Shown here piece by piece: positions 50,761 to 59,069 of a DNA stretch of 64,000 bases. This stretch comes from Chlorogloeopsis fritschii (lineage in GTDB: Bacteria; Cyanobacteriota; Cyanobacteriia; Cyanobacteriales; Nostocaceae): assembly GCF_043099315.1 (NCBI RefSeq), contig NZ_CP170746.1, one strand, 5' to 3'. Position 1 is the stretch's first letter. The number at the start of each line of letters is the position of its first letter. A model generated the notes under the pieces. It was not told the origin of the DNA. It worked only from the letters and a program-made list of their open reading frames with translations, and searched no databases. The position numbers were made by a program, and so were the translations under genes.

Positions 50761-51489
50761 TTAGTGAAGCAAACACTCTACCTCAGTAGCCAACCATTGT
50801 TGAAACATATTATTTAAAATTTCTTCATATATCTGCGGTGTTAACTGTGCTGCTATCAACTCTTCTACTATAAACAGATGATAACCACGCTCAGTTTTTA
50901 TCGGGCCAATCAATTGTTGAGGAGGAGCGTTAAAGACAATAGCATTTATGTTTGATGGAAGTGCCCAACGATAAAGTTTACCTTCATAGCCACACTTTTT
51001 ACGACGATTTTCATCAACATCATAAAGACGAGCGGCTTCGTAAAAACTGATTTCTCCTTCTTCAATTTGATAGTAAATTTCTTGAGAAACTTTTTCATCA
51101 CTAATAATTAGTTGATAGAGAATGACTTGTTCAAACTCTAAGCGATTTTGAATAAAAAATTTTTCTACTTCTTGAGAAAAAAGAGCTTTTGCTACTTTTT
51201 TTGCTAATAGGCGATTACGAATTCCGACTTCCCAATCATCAGAACTAACAAAGTGCTCTGCTAGCCATGTCATTGTGTCGACAGCTTTCTCTAAACGCTC
51301 CTCTCGTCGCTGGCGATCCGCTTCATCTTGAATTTCCTCTGTGGTGATAATAATTCCTCTTTCTTGGGCTACATCAAGTATCAGCTTTTGAGATAGAATC
51401 TTTTGATATACTTGCCTCAAAATCATTGCACTTTTAAGGTAGTTAACAATCTCCTCAGAATTGATATCTATTTTTGGCAAGTTATACAT
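50761..51489 (-). CDS. Parvulin/SurA-like peptidyl-prolyl isomerase homologue
   Basis: A 242-residue protein. The N-terminal ~130 residues are helical, like SurA/PrsA chaperone domains (EIVNYLKSAMILRQVYQKIL, EIQDEADRQRREERLEKAVD). The C-terminal part is parvulin-like (VSQEIYYQIEEGEISFYEAA, then QLIGPIKTERGYHLFIVEEL). There is no signal peptide, unlike true SurA. In cyanobacteria such proteins are often encoded next to HlyD/ABC peptide-secretion genes; none is present here. ATG 51489 is preferred over TTG 51513. It is probably a foldase or export helper acting on proteins encoded elsewhere (inference). Confidence 0.75.
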   Translation of the reverse strand: MYNLPKIDINSEEIVNYLKSAMILRQVYQKILSQKLILDVAQERGIIITTEEIQDEADRQRREERLEKAVDTMTWLAEHFVSSDDWEVGIRNRLLAKKVAKALFSQEVEKFFIQNRLEFEQVILYQLIISDEKVSQEIYYQIEEGEISFYEAARLYDVDENRRKKCGYEGKLYRWALPSNINAIVFNAPPQQLIGPIKTERGYHLFIVEELIAAQLTPQIYEEILNNMFQQWLATEVECLLH

Positions 51490-51884
51490 AGTAATCTTGT
51501 ATCTACTATTCAAAAATTAGTCAGTAGAACAACCAAATTAAATGTTAATGAACCCTGTAAGATCCCCGATTTCTTGAGAAGTCGGGGATTTAGAAGTCTA
51601 GCTGGAGTTTTTCAGAGCAGAATTACCTATTTTAAAAGAACTTAAAAAATTAAACCTAAATATAAAATATTTAAATATTTAAAAACTGCAAGACAATTAA
51701 GCTGATACATAAGATCAGCAGCACAGCTTGCCTTTGCCTTAGCAGTTTTTCGTATACACGGACAGCGTGGATATCGATGAGGTAAGGCTTCCTGTGGAGC
51801 AAGCTAACGAATTCACTCTTGTTGAGTTTGTTGAGTTGGCACAATACCTACCCAATAAATAAGGGAAAGTACAACGAAAGTATT
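51490..51884. other. Gap with GATCCCCGA hairpin
   Basis: 395 bp. It contains a hairpin repeat (51560-51590) and then AT-rich DNA and an ordinary stretch with no convincing gene. Confidence 0.5.
51560..51590. repeat. GATCCCCGATTTCTT hairpin, second member
   Basis: AGATCCCCGATTTCTT and GAGAAGTCGGGGAT pair with one mismatch; same family as 47480-47512. It lies just upstream of the parvulin-like gene on minus. Confidence 0.6.
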
Positions 51885-52082
51885 TTAGTAAGCTAAATTT
51901 TCTAACGTTTCCCGCAAATATCGCTGGACTTGTTGTTCAAGAGTCAGCTTTTGAAATTGAACATCGCGTTCTACCAACCAGCGCTGGAAACCGGAACTAG
52001 TGGCGATCGCACACTTTAGGCTATTCCAAATATCGGCATCATAAGAGGATGGGCGATCGCTAGGAGTTTGAATTCGAGCCAT
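51885..52082 (-). CDS. Small conserved cyanobacterial hypothetical protein
   Basis: A 65-residue protein from ATG 52082 (MARIQTPSDRPSSYDADIW, then LVERDVQFQKLTLEQQVQRY). An upstream in-frame extension to 52214 is read from repeat-like DNA and is unlikely to be translated. The segment SSGFQRWLVERD and the C-terminal LRETLENLAY are helical. I recognise it only as a conserved hypothetical type in filamentous cyanobacteria. No function can be offered. A HIP1 site lies in the coding region and a GGGCGGGTTT repeat lies upstream. Confidence 0.6.
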   Translation of the reverse strand: MARIQTPSDRPSSYDADIWNSLKCAIATSSGFQRWLVERDVQFQKLTLEQQVQRYLRETLENLAY

Positions 52083-52148
52083 AGTTACCTCAGTTCTTAG
52101 TTTTCGCTTTATCAGTAGATTGATCCACTGTTTGCGTGATTTGTGTTT

Positions 52149-52212
52149 GGGGCGGGTTTGTAAATCCCTTTGGGGATTAAAAGAACTAAGGCAAGATTCA
52201 ATGAACCCGCAC
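52149..52212. repeat. Possible third MITE-like unit (same ends, different interior)
   Basis: GGGGCGGGTTTGTAAATCC and TGAACCCGCACACC resemble the ends of 24955-25019 (GGGGCGGGTTTTG, AAACCCGCAC), but the interior differs (AATCCCTTTGGGGATT hairpin). Confidence 0.4.
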
Positions 52213-52747
52213 ACCCTTACAATTGTGAAATCTTGCTAAATCTTTATCTAAAGGTAATATTTTTACGGCAGCAAATTCTGTTTCATTTGTGACTAAAATT
52301 CGTGCTATGCTTACGGTAACTTGCTACAAGAGATTTTTTGCAAAATTTTATAATCAGCTTGTAACTACCCTCAGCCACTTCATTTAGAAAACAAAAACCG
52401 ACAAAATTTGTTACCTATAGAGCAAATAGCTAAAAATGCAACAGCATTCTAACTAATCATAAAGTCTAACTCCAATTATGAAAACCTGGAATTAGAAGTT
52501 CTAATCAGAGAAAACAGCATTTCATATCTACCCGCAGAGTATCAAGCCCGCCTCTACAGCCTGTAAGAACTTTAGCCCACGGAGGTGGGCTTTTTTCTTG
52601 TAGCCACAGGCTTCCAGCCTGTAGGCGTCTGTTGGAAATTACCCATAACTCAAACAGACCAGTAAGCAAGAGGGTAGGAGGAGAGGGAGATGGGGGAATA
52701 ATTATTAGAAGTATTCACATACTCTCCCACTCTGCTACTCTTTCACT
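52213..52747. other. Gap without gene downstream of infB
   Basis: AT-rich in the left half. A plus-strand terminator-like hairpin lies at 52573-52595 and an ACAGGCT-TCC-AGCCTGT hairpin at 52604-52620. A small plus-strand RNA ending at the terminator is possible, but no family is recognised. Confidence 0.45.
52573..52595 (+). terminator. AGCCCAC hairpin with T-run
   Basis: AGCCCAC-GGAG-GTGGGCT followed by TTTTTCTT is a typical Rho-independent terminator on plus. No annotated plus-strand gene precedes it within ~1.9 kb. The same text is a common dispersed element in cyanobacteria (from memory). Confidence 0.6.
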
Positions 52748-54664
52748 TTATCTAGCAGCCGAGAGGGTACGGCGCTTAGTCACCATCTGGAAGGCTTCGA
52801 TAATGTCGCCTTCTGCCCAGTCACTGTATTTATCCACGCCAACACCGCATTCATAACCAGCGTTGACTTCGCGTGCGTCCTCTCTCATACGCTTGAGCGA
52901 GTCAAGGATACCCTCGTAGACTACCTTGTTACCACGCCGGATACGCAACTTGCAGTTGCGAATCAGCTTGCCAGATTGAACGTAGCAACCAGCAACCGCA
53001 CCGCGACCAACAGGGAAGACAGCACGAACTTCTGCTTGTCCCAGAGGTTCTTCCACCAACTCTGGCTCCAACAGACCTTCCAAAGCGCCTTGGATGTCTT
53101 CTAGGAGTTTGTAGATGATATTGTATTCGCGCACATCTACACCAGCTTCGTCGGCGGCTTGTCTAGCACCACTAGCGTAGGTAGTGTTGAAGCCGATGAT
53201 TACAGCTCCACTCGCAGCAGCCAAGTCGATATCTGTTTGGGTAATTTCCCCAGCAGCAGCCAGCAACAAGCGGATTTGCACTTCGTTTTGCGGGATTTGC
53301 TTGAGCGATCCCACAATGGCTTCTACCGATCCTTGTACGTCTCCCTTCAAGATTAAGTTGAGTTCTTTCAACTCGCCTTCTTGAGCCTGAGCCGAAATGG
53401 CAGCTAAAGTAACACGTCCCTGCATGAGGCGGGATTGACGTTGCTTTTCAGCACGTTCGCTTGCTAGTGCTCGTGCTTCCTTCTCATTCTGGAAGACCTC
53501 GAATTCATCTCCCGCTGCTGGCACATCACTTAAACCCAGTACCTCAACAGCAAAAGAAGGAGAAGCTGCTTCTACTCTGGCACCTCTGTCATCCACCATC
53601 GCTCGGACTTTTCCAAACACCGAGCCAGCCACTAAGATATCGCCTACGTGCAGTGTGCCATTCTGTACTAACAGGGTAGCAACTGCGCCTTTGGCCTTAT
53701 CTAGGTGGGCTTCAATCACCGTTCCCTTCGCAAGACGATCTGGGTTGGCAGATAGTTCTTCTACTTCTGCTACTAGCAAGATCATCTCTAACAGAGTATC
53801 TAGGTTTTCACCTTTGATCGCACTGACGGGAACCATAATTGTTTCGCCACCCCATTCTTCCGGAGTCAGACCATACTGAGTCAATTCTTGCTTCACCCGG
53901 TCAGGTTGAGCGCCTTCTTTGTCGATTTTGTTAATTGCTACGACAATTGGCACTTCTGCGGCTTGGGCGTGACTGATTGCTTCCACTGTCTGGGGACGAA
54001 CTCCATCATCGGCAGCCACTACCAAAATAGCAATGTCTGTCACTCGCGCTCCCCGCGCCCGCATGGCTGTAAACGCTTCGTGACCAGGTGTATCCAAAAA
54101 TACTACTTGCTGGACTTTACCGTCATGTTCTACGTCTACGTGGTAAGCACCAATGTGCTGGGTAATCCCACCAGCTTCACCAGCTGCCACTTTGGTGTTA
54201 CGAATCGAGTCGAGTAGGGTAGTTTTACCGTGGTCTACGTGACCCATAATCGTCACTACTGGCGGACGTCTGTGGAGATTTTCCAGGTCTGCCACATCCA
54301 GCATTTCTGTGACTTTGCGAGCTTCTGCTTCTGGCTCTTGAGTTTCTACTTCTACTTCTAATTCGTTCGCAATCAGAGTAATTGTGGGAATATCAAGGCT
54401 TTGGGTGATACTCACCGCCATACCTTTGAGGAACAGAATCTTGACAATCTCAGTATCGGCAACTGCCAAGGCATCAGCCAACTCTTGCACTGTCATTGTG
54501 CCTGTGACAATCACCTTTTCTGGGCGATCGCGCTTTTGCTCCTGCGGGCGGCGTTGTTGCTCGCGAGTCGTTGCAGCTGGCTTTTTCGGTCTAGCGGCTG
54601 GTGCTGAAGTTACAGTCTGTGCTGGTTTAGCAGCCTTGGGTTTTGGCGGCGCGAACGATCGCAT
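52748..54664 (-). CDS. infB: Translation initiation factor IF-2, C-terminal part (frameshifted infB)
   Basis: Residues from the ATG at 54664 encode 638 aa holding the whole functional core of IF-2: the IF-2 N-terminal-like helical domain (VTGTMTVQELADALAVADTE), the GTPase with G1 VTIMGHVDHGKTTLLDSI, G3 FLDTPGHEAF, G4 VVAINKID and G5-region PVSAIKGEN, then domains II, III and the fMet-tRNA-binding C-terminal domain. It delivers initiator tRNA to the 30S subunit. It is out of frame with the N-terminal part (54627-55877), which overlaps by 38 bp. Removing one base in GGCGGCGCG (54645-54653) would join them and restore the conserved RPPKPK text. It may be translated by reinitiation at 54664, or the shift may be a sequencing error. 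Confidence 0.9.
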   Translation of the reverse strand: MRSFAPPKPKAAKPAQTVTSAPAARPKKPAATTREQQRRPQEQKRDRPEKVIVTGTMTVQELADALAVADTEIVKILFLKGMAVSITQSLDIPTITLIANELEVEVETQEPEAEARKVTEMLDVADLENLHRRPPVVTIMGHVDHGKTTLLDSIRNTKVAAGEAGGITQHIGAYHVDVEHDGKVQQVVFLDTPGHEAFTAMRARGARVTDIAILVVAADDGVRPQTVEAISHAQAAEVPIVVAINKIDKEGAQPDRVKQELTQYGLTPEEWGGETIMVPVSAIKGENLDTLLEMILLVAEVEELSANPDRLAKGTVIEAHLDKAKGAVATLLVQNGTLHVGDILVAGSVFGKVRAMVDDRGARVEAASPSFAVEVLGLSDVPAAGDEFEVFQNEKEARALASERAEKQRQSRLMQGRVTLAAISAQAQEGELKELNLILKGDVQGSVEAIVGSLKQIPQNEVQIRLLLAAAGEITQTDIDLAAASGAVIIGFNTTYASGARQAADEAGVDVREYNIIYKLLEDIQGALEGLLEPELVEEPLGQAEVRAVFPVGRGAVAGCYVQSGKLIRNCKLRIRRGNKVVYEGILDSLKRMREDAREVNAGYECGVGVDKYSDWAEGDIIEAFQMVTKRRTLSAAR

Positions 54665-55877
54665 TACTGATCTGAATGGCAGATTCTGCTATGTCCAGTT
54701 CCTCATCGAGGAAGTCTTCGTCCTCAAAATCATCGACAATGGGCTTGAGGCGTTTGCCTTTAGCGCCTACCTTGCCAGCTTTAGCTGACTCTTTGACTTC
54801 GTCAATCTCTTCTTCTTCCCATTTCTTCCCAGATTTAGCTTGACGAGGTGGGGCTGGACGCTTGAGTTCGACGATTTCGGCTACTTCTACTTCCTCTTCC
54901 TCTGGCTCTGATATTGTCTGTGCCTTGGTGGCTCCTACCGGCATGGGTTTGGGTGGCGTAGGTGCCATTGGTGGCTGAGGAGGACGTGCCGGAACTCTGG
55001 TTCTTTGACCTTCTCCTTGTGGAGAACCAGGTCTATTTTCTCTACGATCAGGCTTTGACTGGGGTGAAGTTGGGCGTGACGGTTTCGACGGTTGCTGAGT
55101 CTGCTGCCCAGCTTCTGGGCTGGCAGGCGTGTGTGTCTTACCCTTGCCGCCCTTATCGCGATCACGATCGCGATCGCGTTTGAGGATCGGTTTTTCTGGC
55201 GGACTGGCTTGGGTTGCCGCCGATTCTGTTTTTTCTGCAACAGGTCTTGCAGGTGGAGCTGACAGTTGTGGTTTTTGAGGTTTTTCCTGTTTCGGTTTGT
55301 GAGGTGCAGAGGAAGGTGCTTGTGGTTTTTCCGCTGCAATTTTTTCCCCTGGCTGGGTTGTCTTGGGCGTGTTATCCGCGTCTGTCACAGCTGTTGTTTG
55401 TGAGGTCTCAGACTGATTCCGGGGTACAGGTCGAGTTGGTGCCGTCGGCTTCATTGATGAGACAGGTGAAGGAGCGAAGGGTCTTGGAGGTGGTGGATTG
55501 AGCTCAGAAAGAGCAGCTTGGGTATTGGTAGCAGCCGACGCTTCAGATGCGTTGGCAGGAGTGTTTTTGGGTGGTTTTGGTTTACGAATTTCTAACAATT
55601 CTTGTTTTTGAGATGCAGCAGGACGGTTGCGTGAGTTTATTTGTAGTGTACTTGGTTTATGACTGCTTGTACCGTGATGATCTTTTTTTGGCATCACGTG
55701 TGTAGCTGCCAGTTTTTCTGCTTGGGAACGGATACGTTCCGCTTCGGATTCTGTAATTGTGCTGCTATGGCTTTTGACCGCAATATTGAGCTGGTCGCAA
55801 ATTGCTAATAGCTCTTTGTTATCCAAATTCAATTCCTTTGATAATTCGTAGATTCTAACTTTGCTGCCGTTGTTCAT
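54627..55877 (-). CDS. infB: Translation initiation factor IF-2, N-terminal part (frameshifted infB)
   Basis: 416 codons covering the cyanobacterial IF-2 N-terminal extension. An IF2_N-like domain at ~1-50 (VRIYELSKELNLDNKELLAI, IAVKSHSSTITESEAERIRS) is followed by a long Pro/Lys/Ala/Gln-rich disordered region (~70-350) and an acidic end (EEEEVEVAEIVEL, DDFEDEDFLDEELD). The reading frame ends at TAA 54627-54629, after ...SNAIVRAAKTQGC, just where other IF-2 proteins continue into RPPKPK. The C-terminal core is in the +1 frame. If translated alone this would be a 416-residue domain without GTPase. It lies downstream of ylxR, with a 421-bp gap. Confidence 0.88.
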   Translation of the reverse strand: MNNGSKVRIYELSKELNLDNKELLAICDQLNIAVKSHSSTITESEAERIRSQAEKLAATHVMPKKDHHGTSSHKPSTLQINSRNRPAASQKQELLEIRKPKPPKNTPANASEASAATNTQAALSELNPPPPRPFAPSPVSSMKPTAPTRPVPRNQSETSQTTAVTDADNTPKTTQPGEKIAAEKPQAPSSAPHKPKQEKPQKPQLSAPPARPVAEKTESAATQASPPEKPILKRDRDRDRDKGGKGKTHTPASPEAGQQTQQPSKPSRPTSPQSKPDRRENRPGSPQGEGQRTRVPARPPQPPMAPTPPKPMPVGATKAQTISEPEEEEVEVAEIVELKRPAPPRQAKSGKKWEEEEIDEVKESAKAGKVGAKGKRLKPIVDDFEDEDFLDEELDIAESAIQISNAIVRAAKTQGC

Positions 55878-56298
55878 CCACTCTTCCCCTATAATTTACA
55901 GTTTTAACGGATGGGTGCCAGCTGGTGCGACATCTCCATCCTTTGATTACTGTGTTTAGGTTGCCGTTTGTTTGCCGGTGCCTCCAATCAGGAAAGAGAG
56001 ATGTTTCGGTTTAATGCTGGCATCGCCACCAGAGATGATGGTTGACGCCGGACTGCGCGTGGGCGCTACCAGATTGCAATTGTTTAGTTTTTTGTTTTGC
56101 TGATTCTGAGTCTTCCACAACACATTAAGCGTAAATCTTGTAGTGAGTGTTGCTTCGCTCCTTTAAATATTCAAGAGCGACTTGCCAGACACCCCTTTAC
56201 TATTTTGGCACTAATTTCTAGCGTAACAGAGGGTGTGGCGATAGCGCTTAGGTGCGGCTGTCGGCACAATTCCTCTGGAGATTACCACCGTTTAGTGG
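55878..56298. other. ylxR-infB gap with a weak ORF
   Basis: 421 bp inside an otherwise compact operon order. On minus, 55956-56123 (GTG start) would encode 55 residues (NLVAPTRSPASTIISGGDAS, then IKPKHLSFLIGG). It is not similar to YlxQ/L7Ae, which sits here in many bacteria, and I do not call it a gene. No terminator was seen, so ylxR and infB may still be cotranscribed. Confidence 0.4.
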
Positions 56299-56574
56299 TT
56301 AAAACTCAATTTGATTTTGATAATTGCTTTTAACTAAGCGTTGCCACAATGTCTGATACAGTGCTTCTGGCACTGATGCACGCAGCGAGCGTCCTAGTCT
56401 ATTTTTTTTCTGAGCTGCACTGAGACAGCTCGGATTTGGGCAAATATAGGCTGAACGCCCCATGCCCTCATCTAATTGTACCTGTCCAGACCCAAAGACG
56501 CGGACAATCCGCCAAAACTCATTTTTTAATCCCACTTTGCGACAACTCAAACAACGTCGATAGTTTGGTTTCAT
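56299..56574 (-). CDS. ylxR: YlxR family RNA-binding protein
   Basis: A 91-residue YlxR (DUF448) protein. Features: MKPNYRRCLSCRKVGLKNEF at the N-terminus, GRSAYICPNPSCLSAA (~40-55; usual GRGAYLC motif) and AQKKNRLGRSLRA. The family is encoded between nusA and infB in most bacteria and is a small nucleic-acid-binding or RNase P-associated protein in some species; its role in cyanobacteria is unknown. It lies 64 bp after nusA on the same strand, so operon membership is very likely. Four cysteines (two CxxC-like pairs) could bind zinc. Confidence 0.92.
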   Translation of the reverse strand: MKPNYRRCLSCRKVGLKNEFWRIVRVFGSGQVQLDEGMGRSAYICPNPSCLSAAQKKNRLGRSLRASVPEALYQTLWQRLVKSNYQNQIEF

Positions 56575-56638
56575 CGATTTAAAGTCTTATCTACCAAGTT
56601 TGGGGATGTTAAAAATTTTTAATTTGTAATTATTTTAA

Positions 56639-57952
56639 TTACTCCTCATCGCGATTATAGTCTTCCTCTTCTAGTTCATTTTCTAATTCTTCTTGATTTT
56701 CATTTTCTAATTCTTCTTCATAAATATCATCAATATCCTCGACATCATCAACATCGTCTACTTCTTCTGGTTTATACTTTGCTCTTGCCTCTGCAAATTT
56801 AGTGTCCTCGGCTATGTGATCGTATTTCGCTTTGTCTTTAATATCAATTTTCCAACCAGTTAAGCGAGCAGCTAAACGAACATTTTGTCCTTCTTTACCA
56901 ATGGCTAAACTAAGTTGATCTTCTGCCACAAGTACATGAGTTTGTCTGGTTTCTGGATCCATCAGGCGCACTTCGTCTACTCTTGCTGGACTGAGGGCAT
57001 TTGCAATGTAAGTAGCAGGATCTGGTGACCAGCGAATTACATCTATTTTTTCACCCCGTAATTCGTTGACTACTACTTGAATTCGCGATCCCCTGGCACC
57101 AATACAAGCACCGACTGGATCTACATCGCGATCCAGAGTATCTACAGCTATTTTAGTTCTAGGGCCGACGTGGCGGGATGGAGGGTTAGCTTCCCGTGCT
57201 ACTGCCACAATTCTTACTACTTCGTCTTCGATTTCTGGTACTTCGTTGGCAAATAAATAAACCACTAAACCAGCATCGGCACGAGATACCAACAGTTGTG
57301 GCCCTCTTTGTTGACCTTGAGAGACCTTTTTCAAATAAACCTTGAACGTAGCACCAATCCGATAATTATCATTGGGTAATTGTTCGCGCTTTGGTAATTC
57401 AGCTTCTACTTCAGGCTGCCCAAAGCCACTGTTGACAGCCATAATCACAGATTGGCGCTCAAAACGCAGGACTCTTGCTTGCAGAACTGTTCCTTCTAAA
57501 TCCTGAAACTCTTCTTGAATCAGTTGCCGCTGTTGATCTCGTAATTTTTGTGCCAAGACTTGCTTGGTTTGCATTGCTGCCATCCGCCCAAATTCCCCTT
57601 GATCTGGGGTGACATCAAGCACTACTTCCTGCCCTAACTGTGCTTCTTCTCCTCCCATTTCCTGAACTTGTTGTAGGGCAATTTCATGATCGTTGTTACT
57701 GATTTCTTCAACTATGGTTTTAGTTGCAACGACACGAAAGCCTTCTTCTTCAACATCCAGCTGCACATCAAAATTATCGAAGTAATCTTCATCAAAGTGC
57801 TTGCGATCTAAATTTTGGGCACGACGATAACGTTCGTATCCTTTGAGTAGTGCTTCTCTAATGGCTGCTTGCACTGCAATTTTAGGTAAATTACGCTCTC
57901 GGCTTATATTTTCAATTAACTCTTTTAATCCTGGTAAACTTACCATTGACAT
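56639..57952 (-). CDS. nusA: Transcription termination/antitermination factor NusA
   Basis: A 437-residue NusA. An N-terminal RNA-polymerase-binding domain (SLPGLKELIENISRERNLPK, ~4-23) is followed by an S1 domain (~135-200; VLQARVLRFERQSVIMAVNS) and two KH domains (VGPRTKIAVDTLDRDVDPVG, IGARGSRIQVVVNELRGEKI, then LAIGKEGQNVRLAARLTGWK). An acidic tail follows (~400-437; DDVDDVEDIDDIYEEELENE). The tail is rich in Asp/Glu and Asn and lacks the extra acidic-repeat AR domains of E. coli NusA. The start at ATG 57952 has SD AAGGAG 7 bp upstream on minus, better than the TTG at 57958. Order rimP-nusA-ylxR-infB. Confidence 0.96.
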   Translation of the reverse strand: MSMVSLPGLKELIENISRERNLPKIAVQAAIREALLKGYERYRRAQNLDRKHFDEDYFDNFDVQLDVEEEGFRVVATKTIVEEISNNDHEIALQQVQEMGGEEAQLGQEVVLDVTPDQGEFGRMAAMQTKQVLAQKLRDQQRQLIQEEFQDLEGTVLQARVLRFERQSVIMAVNSGFGQPEVEAELPKREQLPNDNYRIGATFKVYLKKVSQGQQRGPQLLVSRADAGLVVYLFANEVPEIEDEVVRIVAVAREANPPSRHVGPRTKIAVDTLDRDVDPVGACIGARGSRIQVVVNELRGEKIDVIRWSPDPATYIANALSPARVDEVRLMDPETRQTHVLVAEDQLSLAIGKEGQNVRLAARLTGWKIDIKDKAKYDHIAEDTKFAEARAKYKPEEVDDVDDVEDIDDIYEEELENENQEELENELEEEDYNRDEE

Positions 57953-58253
57953 AAGCAATCTCCTTAAAAAATAGGGATTAGGGACTTGGGGTTGGGGAAT
58001 AGGAAGAGAAAGGAGAAAGACGCGGAGAGTTTGAGACGCGGGGACGCAAACAGAGAAAAATTTCCCGCGCTCCGTGTCAACGCCAGTCGCTACAACGGAG
58101 GAGCCGGAGACGTTTTTGTTAGCTCCTCTTAACCTCCAAGGACGCGCTGGATTCCGTGTCCCCGTGCCCTCTTCCGTACTCCCTAACTCTTCTAGCCTAA
58201 CTGCCTCTAATCTCTAGCCCTAATCCTCTAGCCCCTAGTCTGTTGCTCCTTCT
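57953..58253. other. nusA-rimP gap with repeat text
   Basis: 301 bp inside the operon, filled with GACGCGGGGACGCAAACAG-type repeat, CCCCTAGTC heptamers and a CGCTACAACGGAGGAGCC stretch like that at 25020-25245. 58043-58078 resembles the DNA inside the 2Fe-2S gene (32793-32850). No gene. Confidence 0.6.
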
Positions 58254-58715
58254 TTATCGATGCTCATCCAACCATACTTTAGTAATTTGGATGCGGGGGA
58301 TCGCGATCGCACGCCCTTTTTGGTTTAGGTAAACTGTTGTTTCATCTCGGCGAATCAACTGACCAGTCCACTCCTGTTGTCCTTCATAGGCTGGGGAAGT
58401 AGAAACAATCACAGGAAATCCTTTAAAGGAAACAAACTCTCGGTCTGTGGTCAGTTGGCGGGAAATACCGGGACTGGACACTTCCAAGACGTAGGTATCT
58501 GGAATTACCTCCGCCGCATCTAATGTAGCTTCTAAAGCACGACTCATCCGCTCACAATCATCCAAACCAGTGTCCTGATGCGGATTGCGAATGTCTACCC
58601 GCAAAACTGGCGGGCGTTGGTTTGTATGAAAAATTACTCCAACAACTTCCAATCCCAGTTCTTCTGCTACTGGTGTAGCCAAATCTAGAATTTGTGGTAC
58701 TAAAGGATGAGCCAT
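58254..58715 (-). CDS. rimP: Ribosome maturation factor RimP
   Basis: A 153-residue RimP, needed for 30S assembly. Features: HPLVPQILDLATPVAEELGL, PPVLRVDIRNPHQDTGLDDC, YVLEVSSPGISRQLTTDREF and a C-terminal SH3-like domain (IVSTSPAYEGQQEWTGQLIR, IAIPRIQITKVWLD). Both family domains and normal length are present. It is the first gene of rimP-nusA-ylxR-infB. A hairpin with a T-run ends only 14 bp before its ATG, so transcription into the operon may be controlled at the leader. The SD is weak (GGAA about 9 bp upstream). Confidence 0.94.
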   Translation of the reverse strand: MAHPLVPQILDLATPVAEELGLEVVGVIFHTNQRPPVLRVDIRNPHQDTGLDDCERMSRALEATLDAAEVIPDTYVLEVSSPGISRQLTTDREFVSFKGFPVIVSTSPAYEGQQEWTGQLIRRDETTVYLNQKGRAIAIPRIQITKVWLDEHR

Positions 58716-58810
58716 GCGACGATTCCAACAAAAAAAGTGGGCACTAACCCACTTCCTGCGATAGGGATATCTTCCAAGAAGTCTTTTTGCGAATCAAAAT
58801 TGATTCGCTT
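58716..58810 (-). promoter_or_regulatory. rimP leader with serial hairpins (possible attenuator)
   Basis: Reading toward rimP on minus, a GCGAATCA-ATTT-TGATTCGC hairpin (58789-58808) and a small CTTC-TTG-GAAG hairpin (58771-58781) precede the terminator at 58730-58754. The order fits a conditional terminator, but no alternative antiterminator pairing is proven. Confidence 0.4.
58730..58754 (-). terminator. Rho-independent terminator just before rimP
   Basis: On minus, AAGTGGG-TTAGTG-CCCACTT is followed by a run of Ts (seven T in all). It ends 14 bp before the rimP ATG, and no gene lies immediately upstream that would need it. Confidence 0.65.
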
Positions 58811-59013
58811 TCATTTCGAGTTTAGCGCATTTTTCAAAGGGCGAGAAGCAAGAAATAGTTTCTTTTTTTTCTATCTTCGGATAGAAATTTAGACTAGTAC
58901 ATTTTGGTTAAATTACTACTTTCTAGATTGGGTACTGGGGATTGGGAAGAAGAGGACGCAAAGACACGGGGACACGGGGAAAGAGGATGGGGGACAAGGA
59001 GACATGGGGAAGC

Positions 59014-59052
59014 TGGGGGAGTAAACGTGAATAACGATTCTCCCCTTTCTCC
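59014..59052. repeat. 39-bp shared hairpin element, copy 2
   Basis: Identical to 41744-41782; preceded in both places by GACAAGGAGA(G/C)ATGGGGAAG. It lies in the gap between rimP and the membrane protein gene. Confidence 0.75.
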
Positions 59053-59069
59053 CCTCCTCTTCTTTGTCC

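Noticed and set aside
52083..52214. N-terminal extension of the small protein at 51885-52082
   Set aside because: It runs into a GGGCGGGTTT repeat and the ATG at 52082 gives a compact protein.
52440..52600. A known small RNA (6S or Yfr class) ending at the 52573 terminator
   Set aside because: I could not match any conserved motif of those families; only the terminator hairpin is supported.
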